Part shown: piece by piece, positions 1 through 8,492 of the stretch
How the letters are laid out: each line of letters starts with the position of its first letter
Numbering within the stretch: position 1 is the first letter of the stretch
Source of the DNA: Bacteroidia bacterium
GTDB lineage: Bacteria; Bacteroidota; Bacteroidia; Cytophagales; Cyclobacteriaceae
Length of the DNA stretch: 64,000 nt
Assembly: GCA_030425425.1 (NCBI GenBank)
Contig: JAUIAO010000007.1
Span: forward strand, 62,001-126,000
Direction: 5' to 3'
Program-made: the position numbers and the translations under genes
Notes under the pieces: generated by a model
What the model saw: only the letters and a program-made list of their open reading frames with translations
Databases searched by the model: none
What the model was told of the DNA's origin: nothing

Positions 1-483
1 AAAAGCAGTATTCAAGCTTCGAAGAGCTTGCGTTCGTTTTATTTTAGTACACTCATTAAATCAGCATCCATAATTGAATACTTTCACAATGATTGGTTTA
101 CAAGACTTACAAGAGATATCTCTCTTAATAAAAGAGGTAAATCTTTGAAAAGAATCATTCAATCTGAAATTGAAGAGCTGGAAAAAGAATTATCTCAAAT
201 TACTCATGATGATAAGGCCAAAGCTTTTGACCTCATTAGTCAATTACAAGGTAATATTTATTTAATTCCAGGGTTTGAGCCAGAGGTTTTATCGAACATC
301 AATGAAGAATTTGAGGAGACCGAAACCTGGCAAACCACAGGCGGGTTTGGATGCTCATCTTTTGGAGACGCTTCTTTTGATGGGGCTTTTGACGGAGCAG
401 ATTCCGGAGGATCTAGTGGATGCAATGGAGGTGGCTGTAGTGGGTGCGGTGGATGTGGAGGCTGCGGTGGTTGCGGAAGTTGA
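1..483 (+). CDS. Gly-Cys-tailed protein, 5' end outside window
   Basis: The reading frame is open from base 1, so the gene starts upstream of the window. The visible 160 or so residues hold a helical charged segment (EIEELEKEL), then QGNIYLIPGFEPEVL, and end in a low-complexity tail with many Gly and Cys (SGCGGCGGCGGCGS). The same order of elements recurs in the gene at 1210-1983 (HGNIYLVEGLDPEIL, then SGCSGCGGCGGD), so the two are paralogues around a third gene. The layout recalls the TIGR04222 group of proteins that end in Gly/Cys-rich tails; that link is from memory. Function is unknown; the tail could bind metal, form disulfides or be modified. The TTG at 28 is not needed as a start. Confidence 0.7.
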   Translation, partial: KSSIQASKSLRSFYFSTLIKSASIIEYFHNDWFTRLTRDISLNKRGKSLKRIIQSEIEELEKELSQITHDDKAKAFDLISQLQGNIYLIPGFEPEVLSNINEEFEETETWQTTGGFGCSSFGDASFDGAFDGADSGGSSGCNGGGCSGCGGCGGCGGCGS

Positions 484-540
484 TAAAAGGAAATATATTG
501 ATGATCGATTTTTCAAAACAGTAGATTATCACCGCAATTA

Positions 541-1194
541 ATGAATCAAGAATATCATCTTTTTAAAATTGGTAGTAATCCTTACCTCTTTTCGCCAGCA
601 GGATTGATCATCACTCTTGAAGATGCGCTCGAATTAAAAACCACAGTTTCTTATAGCCAAATGAGGCTTTATAGTTTCATTCACAAAAACCAGGAGGTGC
701 ACATCGTTGCCTTTGGTGAAAAGTTGACTGTAGTATTTGGAAGAAACGACTCACTGATTCGGTTTCTATCGGAAAACAATGTTCAAACGAAAACATATAA
801 GACTAAGCAGATCATCGTACAGCAACCGGTGAGTAAATTGAAAGATCTAAAGGCGGCATTTGAAGACTCTACTGAACATAATTTGATTGTGTCTATAAGC
901 TATCTGGAAAACTGGATCAGAATTACGCTGACAGATAAAGAAAAACTGGTTTTTAGTTATTTCAACAGAGGTGATGACATTTCTCAGGATTTACCAGATC
1001 TTGATGAACTCGATCAGTTTCCAGTTACTCATCAATGGACGGGAACAGTGACACCAGAAAAATACCCGGACGAAATATATCAATACCAGGAATATCTGAA
1101 GAAGAAAAAACAATCTGATAACGTTGCTTCAGCAATAGGCTGCCTGGTTTTTATCATCATTATTGGATTTATACTTTACAATGTGTTTTCATAA
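541..1194 (+). CDS. Tail-anchored hypothetical protein between Gly-Cys paralogues
   Basis: A 217-residue protein I do not recognise. Residues 1-190 are soluble, rich in beta-type segments and charged. The last 20 or so residues (IGCLVFIIIIGFILYNVFS) form one hydrophobic helix, so the protein is probably C-terminally membrane-anchored with its bulk in the cytoplasm. There is no signal peptide. It lies 57 bp after one Gly-Cys-tailed gene and 15 bp before the other on the same strand, so the three are probably cotranscribed and may act together at the membrane. No catalytic motif is visible. Confidence 0.75.
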   Translation: MNQEYHLFKIGSNPYLFSPAGLIITLEDALELKTTVSYSQMRLYSFIHKNQEVHIVAFGEKLTVVFGRNDSLIRFLSENNVQTKTYKTKQIIVQQPVSKLKDLKAAFEDSTEHNLIVSISYLENWIRITLTDKEKLVFSYFNRGDDISQDLPDLDELDQFPVTHQWTGTVTPEKYPDEIYQYQEYLKKKKQSDNVASAIGCLVFIIIIGFILYNVFS

Positions 1195-1209
1195 CCACCT
1201 AATCAAACC

Positions 1210-1983
1210 ATGGAACTACTCACCAAACTAACCCCTGCAGAAGCTTACCTGATCATCAAGAATAAGAAATCTAATTATAAGGATTTGCTCAAACTGACCA
1301 TTGCGGATTTATTGCTGAAAAAGGTCATCAAAGTAGAAAAGCGTAATACAGATGATGATCAGGAGGATAAATTCATGTCCACAGGAATTCGTTTCGATTC
1401 TTATCAAGCAAAAGAGCATGAAAAATTGATTCTGGCTCCATGGTACAATGCTTCTGACCTTGAAATCCACTTTAGAGATTTCATCAAAACGTGTATCCAA
1501 AACGGGAAAAACCTGATGCATTTTGGAGTACAAAATACGATAAAGGCAAATGGCCTTTATGATAATTACAAACAGGGCTTTTGGAACAAATTATTTGCCA
1601 CCCTCAGTCTCAACGAGTCTGGAGTGGAACTAAAAGCAAAAATAGAGGAGGAATTATCGGTTGTACAGAGGAAAATCACCGCTTACATGCAGGAGGATCG
1701 ATCTAAAGCAATAGAAATCATCTCGATCATACATGGGAACATTTATCTGGTAGAAGGATTAGATCCTGAAATACTCAAGGAGATAGAAGAAGCACTTAAT
1801 CAGCTTTCAGGTGCTACAGATGAATATACCTACGATACTTATTGGATGTGGTATGGAGATGATTATGACAATGACATAAGCAACTCCTATTTTGATGATG
1901 CTTTTGATTCTTCAGATAGCTCAGATGGAGGGGACGGTGGAGACTCTGGCTGCAGTGGCTGTGGAGGCTGTGGTGGGGACTAG
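1210..1983 (+). CDS. Gly-Cys-tailed protein (TIGR04222-like)
   Basis: A 257-residue protein of unknown function. The N-terminus (LTPAEAYLIIKN, residues 7-18, followed by a Leu/Lys-rich helix) resembles the winged-helix-like repeats seen in TIGR04222-type proteins. Residues 85-200 are helical with the motif HGNIYLVEGLDPEIL. Then come an acidic Asp/Tyr/Ser segment and a short tail with four Cys spaced CxxCxxCxxC in Gly (SGCSGCGGCGG). It has no signal peptide and no clear membrane span. It is the paralogue of the gene cut by the left edge and the last gene of the three-gene operon. The tail could bind metal or be a substrate for modification, which is inference. Confidence 0.75.
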   Translation: MELLTKLTPAEAYLIIKNKKSNYKDLLKLTIADLLLKKVIKVEKRNTDDDQEDKFMSTGIRFDSYQAKEHEKLILAPWYNASDLEIHFRDFIKTCIQNGKNLMHFGVQNTIKANGLYDNYKQGFWNKLFATLSLNESGVELKAKIEEELSVVQRKITAYMQEDRSKAIEIISIIHGNIYLVEGLDPEILKEIEEALNQLSGATDEYTYDTYWMWYGDDYDNDISNSYFDDAFDSSDSSDGGDGGDSGCSGCGGCGGD

Positions 1984-2279
1984 TTTTTGGTGAGTAGTAA
2001 ATAGTTGAATAGTAAAATGAGGAACAATTGATTTGTGGGAAGTGACCTTGTCCTCAATATTGATTTTAATTTTTCTGATTTCGCAAATCGTTAAATAGTG
2101 AAAGAGGAATAGTTTTTACGTGATTATCGGGATGGAATGAATAATCACATTCCCTAATAACTAACCAGCGGGTCCTTTAAATAATCATACACTCCTATGA
2201 ATTTTGTCATTTCCGGTTACCTTTTGGAATATAACTTTATTAATAAATAGTTTCATTTATCTAATAAAGTTAAATCAAC
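1984..2279. other. Intergenic region with no recognised gene
   Basis: This AT-rich spacer follows the Gly-Cys operon. It contains no convincing ORF or RNA gene. Around 2049-2090 it has TTGTCCTCAA followed some 24 nt later by CGCAAATCG. Both words occur in the same order in the repeat at 52104-52274, so this may be a decayed relative, but the matches are short and chance cannot be excluded. Confidence 0.3.
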
Positions 2280-2468
2280 ATGTTCAACCTTTTTAAATCA
2301 AAAACACAGAAGGAAAAACTCGAAGATGAGTATCAGAAACTCATGGACAAATCCTACAAAGCTCAGGAGTCTAATTCAGAGCAAGCAGATAAATTCAGAA
2401 TGAAGGCACAGCACGTGATGCAGCAAATCGTTTTGCTGGAGCGCGAAAACAAATTCAGCCTCAACTAA
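2280..2468 (+). CDS. Lacal_2735-like small coiled-coil protein
   Basis: A 62-residue charged, helical protein that starts MFNLFKSK and continues as one amphipathic helix (KLEDEYQKLMDKSYKAQ) up to LLERENK. This pattern matches the small conserved Bacteroidota family called Lacal_2735, whose function is unknown. It has no signal peptide and no membrane segment. It ends 4 bp before the stop of the convergent aldo/keto reductase. The ATG at 2280 is preceded by an AT-rich leader without an obvious ribosome binding site, which is normal for the phylum. Confidence 0.7.
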   Translation: MFNLFKSKTQKEKLEDEYQKLMDKSYKAQESNSEQADKFRMKAQHVMQQIVLLERENKFSLN

Positions 2469-2472
2469 TCCC

Positions 2473-3429
2473 TTAGTATTCCCAGATATCAGTCAGTTTG
2501 TAAGGAGAGCCATGTATGGTGTATTCTTCTCCTTTGAAGTAGCGGAATTTTGGTAGAATAATGAGCTCACGTAAGTCTGCTCGATCTACGGTGAAGTTTT
2601 CTGCTTCCAGGTTTTGCTTTAAGTGTTCTGGATTAGTGGCACGAGGGATTACAGCCATTTTCCTTTTCAGGGCATAAGCGATCAGAGCTTGTGCTTCCGT
2701 ACAACCTTGTTTTTTGGCGATTTCTATGATTGCAGGCTCAGTGAGTAAGTCTGGCTCATGGTCGTTTTTCATTTCGGCAGGCCTGCCTGGTGATCCTAGC
2801 GGCGCATAAGCCGTCATGATGATCTTATTGGATCGGCAAAAATCATATAAAGTTTGCTGAGGCAGATATGGGTGCCATTCACACTGGTTAACTTCAGGTT
2901 TGACCATTCCTTCATCTATCAGGTGTTGAAGGTTGGCAATGTTGAAATTGCTAACTCCAATGTGTTTGGTGAGGCCAGCATCCTCACAGTCTTCCATCCC
3001 TACCCAGGTATCTTCCAGAGGAGCTTCTACCTCGGCGAGAAACTCTTCCTCATTTTCCGGAACGATCACACCACGTTCGTGAGCGACTGGCCAATGAATC
3101 AGATATAAGTCAAGATAGTCTAGCTGAAGTTCTTCCAAAGTTTCTTCGCAACTGCGCTCCACATCATTATAGCGATGACTATCATTCCAGAGTTTGCTAG
3201 TTATAAACAACTCTTCACGAGAGACATCCCCCTCGTCAATTGCATCAATCAGCGCATCACCGATTTCTTTTTGATTGCCGTAGATCGGAGCACAATCAAA
3301 ATGCCGATATCCCAGGATGATGGCTTTTCGGATGACATCATACGTCTGATCGGTAGGAATACCTGAGGATCCCAGACCGATCATCGGAATATCATCGCCG
3401 TTATTGAATTTGAGTGTTTTCACTGACAA
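2473..3429 (-). CDS. Aldo/keto reductase
   Basis: A 318-residue NADPH-dependent oxidoreductase of the aldo/keto reductase (TIM-barrel) superfamily. It probably reduces aldehydes or ketones in the cytoplasm; the substrate cannot be read from the sequence. The catalytic tetrad is visible as Asp45, Tyr50 (APIYGN), Lys79 (TSKLW) and His112 (LIHWP). The cofactor end shows GVSNFN, and the later region has AYAPLGSPGRP followed by the IPRATNPEHL motif of the NADP site. The length is normal for the family. It stands alone on the minus strand, convergent with the 62-residue protein, and is followed by secreted-protein genes with no evident link. Confidence 0.92.
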   Translation of the reverse strand: MSVKTLKFNNGDDIPMIGLGSSGIPTDQTYDVIRKAIILGYRHFDCAPIYGNQKEIGDALIDAIDEGDVSREELFITSKLWNDSHRYNDVERSCEETLEELQLDYLDLYLIHWPVAHERGVIVPENEEEFLAEVEAPLEDTWVGMEDCEDAGLTKHIGVSNFNIANLQHLIDEGMVKPEVNQCEWHPYLPQQTLYDFCRSNKIIMTAYAPLGSPGRPAEMKNDHEPDLLTEPAIIEIAKKQGCTEAQALIAYALKRKMAVIPRATNPEHLKQNLEAENFTVDRADLRELIILPKFRYFKGEEYTIHGSPYKLTDIWEY

Positions 3430-3478
3430 AAAATAGGTTTGGAATAAATGTAGTTAGTTTCATCCTAACCCTAAAGAA

Positions 3479-3823
3479 TCAGTCAATTGAATTTCTAAGT
3501 AGACGGGTGTATAGTGTATCAGTAGAGCTACTGCAAAGGAGAATATAAATTCCTGTGGAAAGAGAGTCACTTTCCATCGAATAGACATTTCTACCAACTA
3601 GTGTACGATCTTTGTATTCTAAAACAAGAGATCCCTTCATATCAAAAATTTTAAAATGAACTGTGTCTTTCACATTGGAATGAAGACTAATCTCAAAGGA
3701 TTCATCAAAAGGAAGGGGAGAAACTACCAGGTTACATTGCTCCGAATCTTCACAGAATTCGACATGATCTTTATTGCAGGAGAAAACCAGCGCAAGAATC
3801 GCCAGTGCTAAAAAATGTTTCAT
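3479..3823 (-). CDS. Lipoprotein made of one T9SS type A sorting-like domain
   Basis: A 114-residue protein with a lipoprotein signal (lipobox LVFSC, Cys at residue 16). Nearly all of the mature part looks like a type IX secretion C-terminal sorting domain: a start like SPLPFDESFEI, the strand motif FKIFDMKGSLV, and SLSTGIYILL near the end. Such domains normally sit at the C-terminus of much larger secreted proteins, so finding one alone behind a lipid anchor is odd. It could be a remnant of a larger gene or a small surface lipoprotein that uses the fold. It lies 5 bp after the DUF6265 gene on the same strand. Confidence 0.6.
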   Translation of the reverse strand: MKHFLALAILALVFSCNKDHVEFCEDSEQCNLVVSPLPFDESFEISLHSNVKDTVHFKIFDMKGSLVLEYKDRTLVGRNVYSMESDSLSTGIYILLCSSSTDTLYTRLLRNSID

Positions 3824-3828
3824 GATCG

Positions 3829-4272
3829 TTAGTTTTTGACTTTCATCAATTCAAAATGTTCTGTTTTTACTTTATCACCGTATTTCATATCGAGGTTAAT
3901 ATTCATTTTTACGTCATCACTCAGCTCAAAAGTTAGACCTTTCAGGATTAGTTTGTTTTTTCGAGATGCTACAAACTTAAAATCAATGAAATCCGCTTTT
4001 TCCTCCCAGCCAGTCATATCCGGATTGAAGTGTTTGAGTTTCAGACCTTCTTTGATTAAATACCAAAATTCCATAAAATTCAAAGAGCCATCTTCGTTGA
4101 AGTGACGGAACATTCCCATCACATTGCCATTCTGATCTAGTGCCGACCACACTTCTTCCATTGTCCCTCCAAACCCGGGACCTTTCCATGTTCCCTCCAT
4201 CCAGGAGAAGTCTGGTTGGGAAGAGCCCATCAACGAAATGATTAATAAAAGTGTAAATAGATGATATTTCAT
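3829..4272 (-). CDS. DUF6265 family secreted protein
   Basis: A 147-residue exported protein with a short signal peptide (LFTLLLIISLMGSS). It is followed by the motif PDFSWMEGTWKG typical of the DUF6265 family, then EEVWSALDQNG and FRHFNEDGSLNFMEFW. The predicted fold is a small lipocalin-like beta barrel in the periplasm or on the outer membrane. Function is not known for the family. It is likely cotranscribed with the small sorting-domain lipoprotein that follows it on the minus strand. Its length is normal for the family. Confidence 0.75.
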   Translation of the reverse strand: MKYHLFTLLLIISLMGSSQPDFSWMEGTWKGPGFGGTMEEVWSALDQNGNVMGMFRHFNEDGSLNFMEFWYLIKEGLKLKHFNPDMTGWEEKADFIDFKFVASRKNKLILKGLTFELSDDVKMNINLDMKYGDKVKTEHFELMKVKN

Positions 4273-4337
4273 GAACGTAGACTTTGAAGTAATCTATTCA
4301 TTTCACAGGAAAAACAGCACACAAAATGTGGTCACAT

Positions 4338-5237
4338 TCAACGACTCTCCAATTGCTCTTTCACCAAAGCAAGCCCTTCGTTCAAAGATTTTGGCTTAAA
4401 ACCGAGTTCTCTTTGAGCTTTATTAATGATAAAGCCCGTTTTTAGTGGTCGTTTTCCCGGCTGGTCCAAATTGTAAGAATCTGTAGCACGAAGTAAATCT
4501 TTGTCTAGCTGAAAAAATTCCGCAACCCGCTCAGCCAATTCAAAAACATTCATAGTATCGGCTCCAGAGATATGAAAAATGCCTGTCTTTTCTTTTTTCA
4601 CCACTTGCCAGATACCTATAGCCAGATCTTCAGCAAGTGTAGGAGTGCGCCACTGGTCATCCACCACTTCTATTTCTTTACCTGCTTCCAGACTATTCTT
4701 CACCCATAGTACAATATTGGAGCGACTGGGGTCATGAGCTACACCATAGACCAAAACCGTACGAATAATCGCATAATCCAGTCCGGACTGTTTGACAATA
4801 TCTTCAGCTTTGGCCTTCGTCTCGCCATAGTAGCTGATCGGGCTGGGAAGGTCTTCTTCCCGATATGGTCCTGACAGTCCGTCAAAAACGAAATCAGTAG
4901 AAACATAAATGAACCGGATATCTTCATCCTGGGCAATAGTAACCAGGTTAGCCGTAGCAGTGACGTTGATTTTCCAGCAGTTGTCCTGATGCTCCTCACA
5001 TTCATCTACCTGTGTCATGGCTGCACAATGAATGATTATATCTGGCTGGGTGAGACTGATGAAAGTACGTACTCCTTCATGGTTTTGCAAGTCGGCACTC
5101 AGGTAAGCGTATTTACCTTCAGGGTTTCTGTTTAGCCCTTTTCCCGTAGCAATAAGTTCTACATCTTCAATATCCTGAAGGAGGGTAACCAGTTTCTGGC
5201 CCAACAATCCATTCGCTCCGGTTACCATTATCCTCAT
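4338..5237 (-). CDS. dTDP-4-dehydrorhamnose reductase-like SDR (RmlD family)
   Basis: A 299-residue extended short-chain dehydrogenase/reductase of the RmlD_sub_bind family. The NAD(P)-binding motif GANGLLG (residues 7-13), the strand YVSTDFVFDG (111-120) and the catalytic pair Tyr137/Lys141 (YGETK) are all present. RmlD enzymes reduce dTDP-4-keto-rhamnose to dTDP-rhamnose. No rmlA, rmlB or rmlC lies nearby, so it may act on another nucleotide sugar or a related substrate. It sits 40 bp after the cyclophilin gene on the same strand. The exact substrate is uncertain. Confidence 0.82.
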   Translation of the reverse strand: MRIMVTGANGLLGQKLVTLLQDIEDVELIATGKGLNRNPEGKYAYLSADLQNHEGVRTFISLTQPDIIIHCAAMTQVDECEEHQDNCWKINVTATANLVTIAQDEDIRFIYVSTDFVFDGLSGPYREEDLPSPISYYGETKAKAEDIVKQSGLDYAIIRTVLVYGVAHDPSRSNIVLWVKNSLEAGKEIEVVDDQWRTPTLAEDLAIGIWQVVKKEKTGIFHISGADTMNVFELAERVAEFFQLDKDLLRATDSYNLDQPGKRPLKTGFIINKAQRELGFKPKSLNEGLALVKEQLESR

Positions 5238-5277
5238 TTGCTCAAAAATTTATCGGGTATAAATTAAAAAAGACTAC

Positions 5278-6120
5278 TTATTCTGAATCAGGATATTCGT
5301 ATCCATATTTCTTGGTGATTTCCTTTTTAGGCACCATTTCCACTTCTACAGTCAGATAAGTGTTTTTCACGGGCTTATCCATACGATTGGTTTCCACAGC
5401 GGCAATTTTATCTATCACATCCAGACCTTCCACCACTCTACCGAAAACGGTGTATTCCTTATCAAGATGTGGAGCACCCTCTTCTTTGGTATAAGTTGCC
5501 ACCAATTCAGGATCAACTTCTTTGTCAAGTTCAATGTCCAGTTCACTTTCCACATAATCCTTACAATCCAGTGCCAGCTGGTTCATGCCTTCAAAATCTC
5601 GTTTTTGCTGTAGCTCAGTGAAAAGCTGTCTCAAACTATCGTAACCTTCCATTCTCAGCATTTGACTTACAGACTGATTGAGCTTCATTTGGTCAGTTGT
5701 CAACTCGCTCTCAGTAAACTTCCGTCCGTCAACAATGTAGAACTGACAACTGGAAGACATTTTTTCAGGATTTACATTGTCTCCTTGTCTGGCAGCCGCA
5801 ATCGCACCTTTAGTGTGTTTGAATCCCGGTACGATTTCAGCCGGAATTCTATCAGCTTCTGTTTCACGAGTTCCCTCTTTGGTATTCACGTCTCCTCCCT
5901 GAATCATGAAGCTCTCGATTACTCTATGCCAGGTAGTACTATCATACTTTCCGGCTTTCGCCAATTCTATGAAGTTTTTCTTGTGAAGAGGTGTTTCATC
6001 ATACAGAATGGCTTTCATGTCACCATATTCGGTATGGATGGTTATCAGGTAGTCTTTGTTTTTATCGCATGCGCTCAATCCAACCAATAGGACTATAGCC
6101 AGGGTTAAAAATTTCTTCAT
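5278..6120 (-). CDS. Cyclophilin-type peptidyl-prolyl isomerase lipoprotein
   Basis: A 280-residue exported isomerase from the ATG at 6120. A longer frame reaches 6213, but a lipoprotein signal starts at 6120 (lipobox VGLSAC) and a promoter lies just upstream, so the short form is chosen. Cyclophilin motifs are TTWHRVIESFMIQGGD and SSSCQFYIV, and later EYTVFGRVVEGLDVIDKIA. About 75 residues (DQMKLNQ... to VATYTKEEG) are inserted between these blocks, as seen in other cyclophilins of the phylum. It probably catalyses proline isomerisation during folding of exported proteins in the periplasm. Confidence 0.88.
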   Translation of the reverse strand: MKKFLTLAIVLLVGLSACDKNKDYLITIHTEYGDMKAILYDETPLHKKNFIELAKAGKYDSTTWHRVIESFMIQGGDVNTKEGTRETEADRIPAEIVPGFKHTKGAIAAARQGDNVNPEKMSSSCQFYIVDGRKFTESELTTDQMKLNQSVSQMLRMEGYDSLRQLFTELQQKRDFEGMNQLALDCKDYVESELDIELDKEVDPELVATYTKEEGAPHLDKEYTVFGRVVEGLDVIDKIAAVETNRMDKPVKNTYLTVEVEMVPKKEITKKYGYEYPDSE

Positions 6121-6141
6121 TTTATTCAGTTTTGGATAGTT

Positions 6142-6171
6142 CAAAGATATAAGATCAGATTTGTTTTCGAA
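6142..6171 (-). promoter_or_regulatory. Bacteroidetes-type promoter for the cyclophilin gene
   Basis: On the minus strand TTCG (6171-6168) is followed after 18 nt by TATCTTTG (6149-6142), which matches the TTTG / TAnnTTTG pattern with one change in the upstream box. It lies 22 bp before the ATG at 6120 and overlaps the 3' end of hemC, so the isomerase can be transcribed on its own. Confidence 0.5.
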
Positions 6172-7081
6172 TTTCGGCCAAGACTTTATCGCCACCATCA
6201 GCCAGAATTTCATCAGCTAATTGTTTACCAAGGGCTGTAGGATCATTCCCTTCAAGCTTTTTCACTATTCTCTCCTGACCATCCAGGCTTACAATTCCTC
6301 CTTCAATAGAAATGGTTTCTTTACCATTCATTTCGAAATGGTTGGCCAAAGCAAATACAGGAATGCTACAGCCCCCCTCCAAAGTAGCCAGATATGCTCG
6401 CTCTGCAAGCAACCTTTTTTCCGTAATAGGGTCGTTCAGCACTTCTCTGATCGCATTTTTCTTTTCTTCATTCAAAGAATCATGGCTTTCGATGGCTACA
6501 CTTCCCTGACCAACAGCCGGGATGAATTGATCCAACCCAAGCTCCACCTGGATCATGTCATCATATTCCATACGATGAACTCCGGCATAGGCTAGCACCA
6601 GTGCATCGCACAACCCATCACGCATTTTCTGAATTCTGGTCTGAAGATTTCCTCTTACATCAACTGTTTTGATATGTGGATAAAAATGTCGGAAAAGGGC
6701 GATTCTGCGAGTGGAGGAAGTACCTAAAACCAAATCAGGATCATTCATGTCAATAGGTTTGTCTCCTACGATCACATCATTGATTTTTTCTCTTTCCGTA
6801 AAAGCAATGATTTCGAAACCCTCTGGCAGAGCGGATTGCATGTCTTTGGCACTATGCACGGCGATATCTATCGATCCATTAGCCAGACCTTCTTCTAGCT
6901 CCTCGGTAAATACCCCTTTGCTCCCGATTTTGGCAATGGAAACATCCAGTACTTTGTCTCCTTTTGTTTCCTGAAGTACCAGCTCAGTTTCGTATCCGGC
7001 TGCTTTGAGCTTGTCTTCCACATAGTAGGCTTGCCAAAGCGCCAGCTTACTCTTCCTCGTTCCTATTTTGATTTTTTCCAT
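6155..7081 (-). CDS. hemC: Porphobilinogen deaminase (hydroxymethylbilane synthase)
   Basis: A 308-residue cytoplasmic haem-pathway enzyme that joins four porphobilinogen units into hydroxymethylbilane. The family signatures are clear: IGTRKSKLALWQA at the N-terminus, VHSAKDM (residues 75-81), LGTSSTRR (119-126), DVRGNLQTR (141-149) and the dipyrromethane cofactor cysteine Cys238 in LEGGCSIP. The usual length fits. It lies about 75 bp after rimK on the same strand, separated from it by a small hairpin. No other haem genes are in the window. Confidence 0.97.
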   Translation of the reverse strand: MEKIKIGTRKSKLALWQAYYVEDKLKAAGYETELVLQETKGDKVLDVSIAKIGSKGVFTEELEEGLANGSIDIAVHSAKDMQSALPEGFEIIAFTEREKINDVIVGDKPIDMNDPDLVLGTSSTRRIALFRHFYPHIKTVDVRGNLQTRIQKMRDGLCDALVLAYAGVHRMEYDDMIQVELGLDQFIPAVGQGSVAIESHDSLNEEKKNAIREVLNDPITEKRLLAERAYLATLEGGCSIPVFALANHFEMNGKETISIEGGIVSLDGQERIVKKLEGNDPTALGKQLADEILADGGDKVLAEIRKQI

Positions 7082-7100
7082 TCTTCCACTCTTACGTCAA

Positions 7101-7116
7101 TCCCACGAAAGTGGGA
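7101..7116. other. Small hairpin between rimK and hemC
   Basis: TCCCAC-gaaa-GTGGGA forms a 6-bp stem with a 4-nt loop in the gap between the two minus-strand genes. The flanking word TCAATCCCAC also opens the intergenic repeat at 18099-18203, so this could be a short relative of that family. There is no T-run on either side, so a terminator role is doubtful. Confidence 0.35.
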
Positions 7117-7155
7117 ATCCATTAATCTTCCAAATCCATGATTACGAATGCTCAC

Positions 7156-8058
7156 TTATGCATTCTTCTTTCTTCCTCGCTTATTCTGATAGTTGTTTTC
7201 GATAAACTCTATCACTTTTCCGGCAATGTCTATTTCTGTGGCTTTTTCTATTCCTTCCAAACCAGGCGAACTGTTCACCTCCAGTATCAATGGTCCACGA
7301 TCAGACTGTAGCATATCCACACCAGCTACATTGAGCCCCATGGTCTCAGCAGCTTTTACGGCCGCAGCTTTTTCAGATCTCTTCAATTTGATCAACTGAG
7401 CAGAGCCACCACGGTGAATGTTGGATCTGAATTCTCCTTCTTTACCAGTACGCTTCATAGCTCCTACTACTTCTCCACCAACCACAAAAGCTCTGATATC
7501 AGAAGCTTTAGCTTCTTTGATGAATTCCTGAACCAAGATTCTGGCTTTCAAACCATGAAATGCTTCGATTACAGACTTGGCAGCTTTCTGAGTTTCGGCC
7601 AGTACTACTCCGAGTCCCTGTGTTCCTTCCAGCAGCTTAATGATCAAAGGAGCACCGCCCATTTTATCCACAATTTGCTTTTCCTCTTTCGAGTAATTGG
7701 TAAAAGCAGTTTTTGGGAGTCCGAGCCCGGCACCAGCAAGCATTTGCATACTTCGCAGTTTATCGCGTGAACGGGTAATTGCCAATGATCTGTTGGCACT
7801 GAAAACATCCATCATTTCGAACTGACGGAGAACAGCCGTGCCGTAAAAAGTGACCGATGCTCCAATTCTTGGAATGACAGCATCAAAACCCTCCAACTTC
7901 TCTCCATGATAGTACATTTCAAGACCATTACTTTCGATCATCATGTCACATTGCATGTGGTCAATTACATGGACCTCATGCCCTTTTTGTTCGGCGGCTT
8001 CTACTAGTCGTCGGGTAGAGTACAAATCAGACTTTCTGGAAAGAACAGCTATTTTCAT
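7156..8058 (-). CDS. rimK: RimK family alpha-L-glutamate ligase (ATP-grasp)
   Basis: A 300-residue ATP-grasp ligase. RimK adds glutamate residues to the C-terminus of ribosomal protein S6; homologues can modify other targets. Visible blocks are the N-terminal [19 protein letters not shown], the ATP-binding segment [46 protein letters not shown] and the metal-binding end [14 protein letters not shown]. It overlaps the upstream retropepsin-like gene by 4 bp (ATGA), which indicates tight coupling; the two families are commonly neighbours. The C-terminus is basic (NKRGRKKNA). Confidence 0.93.
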   Translation of the reverse strand: MKIAVLSRKSDLYSTRRLVEAAEQKGHEVHVIDHMQCDMMIESNGLEMYYHGEKLEGFDAVIPRIGASVTFYGTAVLRQFEMMDVFSANRSLAITRSRDKLRSMQMLAGAGLGLPKTAFTNYSKEEKQIVDKMGGAPLIIKLLEGTQGLGVVLAETQKAAKSVIEAFHGLKARILVQEFIKEAKASDIRAFVVGGEVVGAMKRTGKEGEFRSNIHRGGSAQLIKLKRSEKAAAVKAAETMGLNVAGVDMLQSDRGPLILEVNSSPGLEGIEKATEIDIAGKVIEFIENNYQNKRGRKKNA

Positions 8059-8492
8059 TTTGAATTAGATTTTTTGTGGTCGTGAGATAAATTTTTTTGT
8101 GAAACATCTACTATAAATCGATCCTTCAGCAGTTTGCGACCGATCAAGATAGGGTTTTTCATCTGACTCCTGTCTGTCAGAGAAAATTCTGCTTTATACG
8201 ATTTTCCGAAAAGCACAATATGCGTTCGAATCACGTATCTGAGTTGCAAATGCCCATTCGAACTTCTTACTTTTTTTTGAAAAAACTCTCTGGTTTGAAA
8301 TTTCTTAATAATTGATTTACCCATCAATTCAATAGGTAACTGAAAACTCAGTATGCCTTCTTTTACTTCTATTTTCTTACAATGAATAGATGAGGTGTAG
8401 GCTCCTGTATCAATTTTAGCCTTGGCTTTTTCAATCCCCAAATCGGGAAGATCTACTTTGTCTGACCGCCCTATGGTGATTTTGTTTTTCAT
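8055..8492 (-). CDS. Retropepsin-like aspartic peptidase (RimB/RloA3 type)
   Basis: A 145-residue protein of the family long annotated as ATP-dependent zinc protease (COG4067), now regarded as a retroviral-protease-like aspartic peptidase. The active-site motif Asp-Thr-Gly-Ala is seen at residues 28-31 ([13 protein letters not shown]), and a second structural block is [10 protein letters not shown]. In Pseudomonas the RimB member removes glutamate tails added by RimK. The 4-bp overlaps with both holB upstream and rimK downstream fit such a partnership here, which is inference. No signal peptide is present, so it is cytoplasmic. Confidence 0.85.
   Translation of the reverse strand: MKNKITIGRSDKVDLPDLGIEKAKAKIDTGAYTSSIHCKKIEVKEGILSFQLPIELMGKSIIKKFQTREFFQKKVRSSNGHLQLRYVIRTHIVLFGKSYKAEFSLTDRSQMKNPILIGRKLLKDRFIVDVSQKNLSHDHKKSNSK

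Noticed and set aside
275-541. Alternative frame of 88 residues inside the first Gly-Cys gene
   Set aside because: It overlaps the real frame out of phase and its composition follows from the GGN-TGY repeat, so it is an artefact.
6121-6213. N-terminal extension of the cyclophilin gene to 6213
   Set aside because: It would put a charged leader in front of a clear lipoprotein signal and run through a promoter and the end of hemC.
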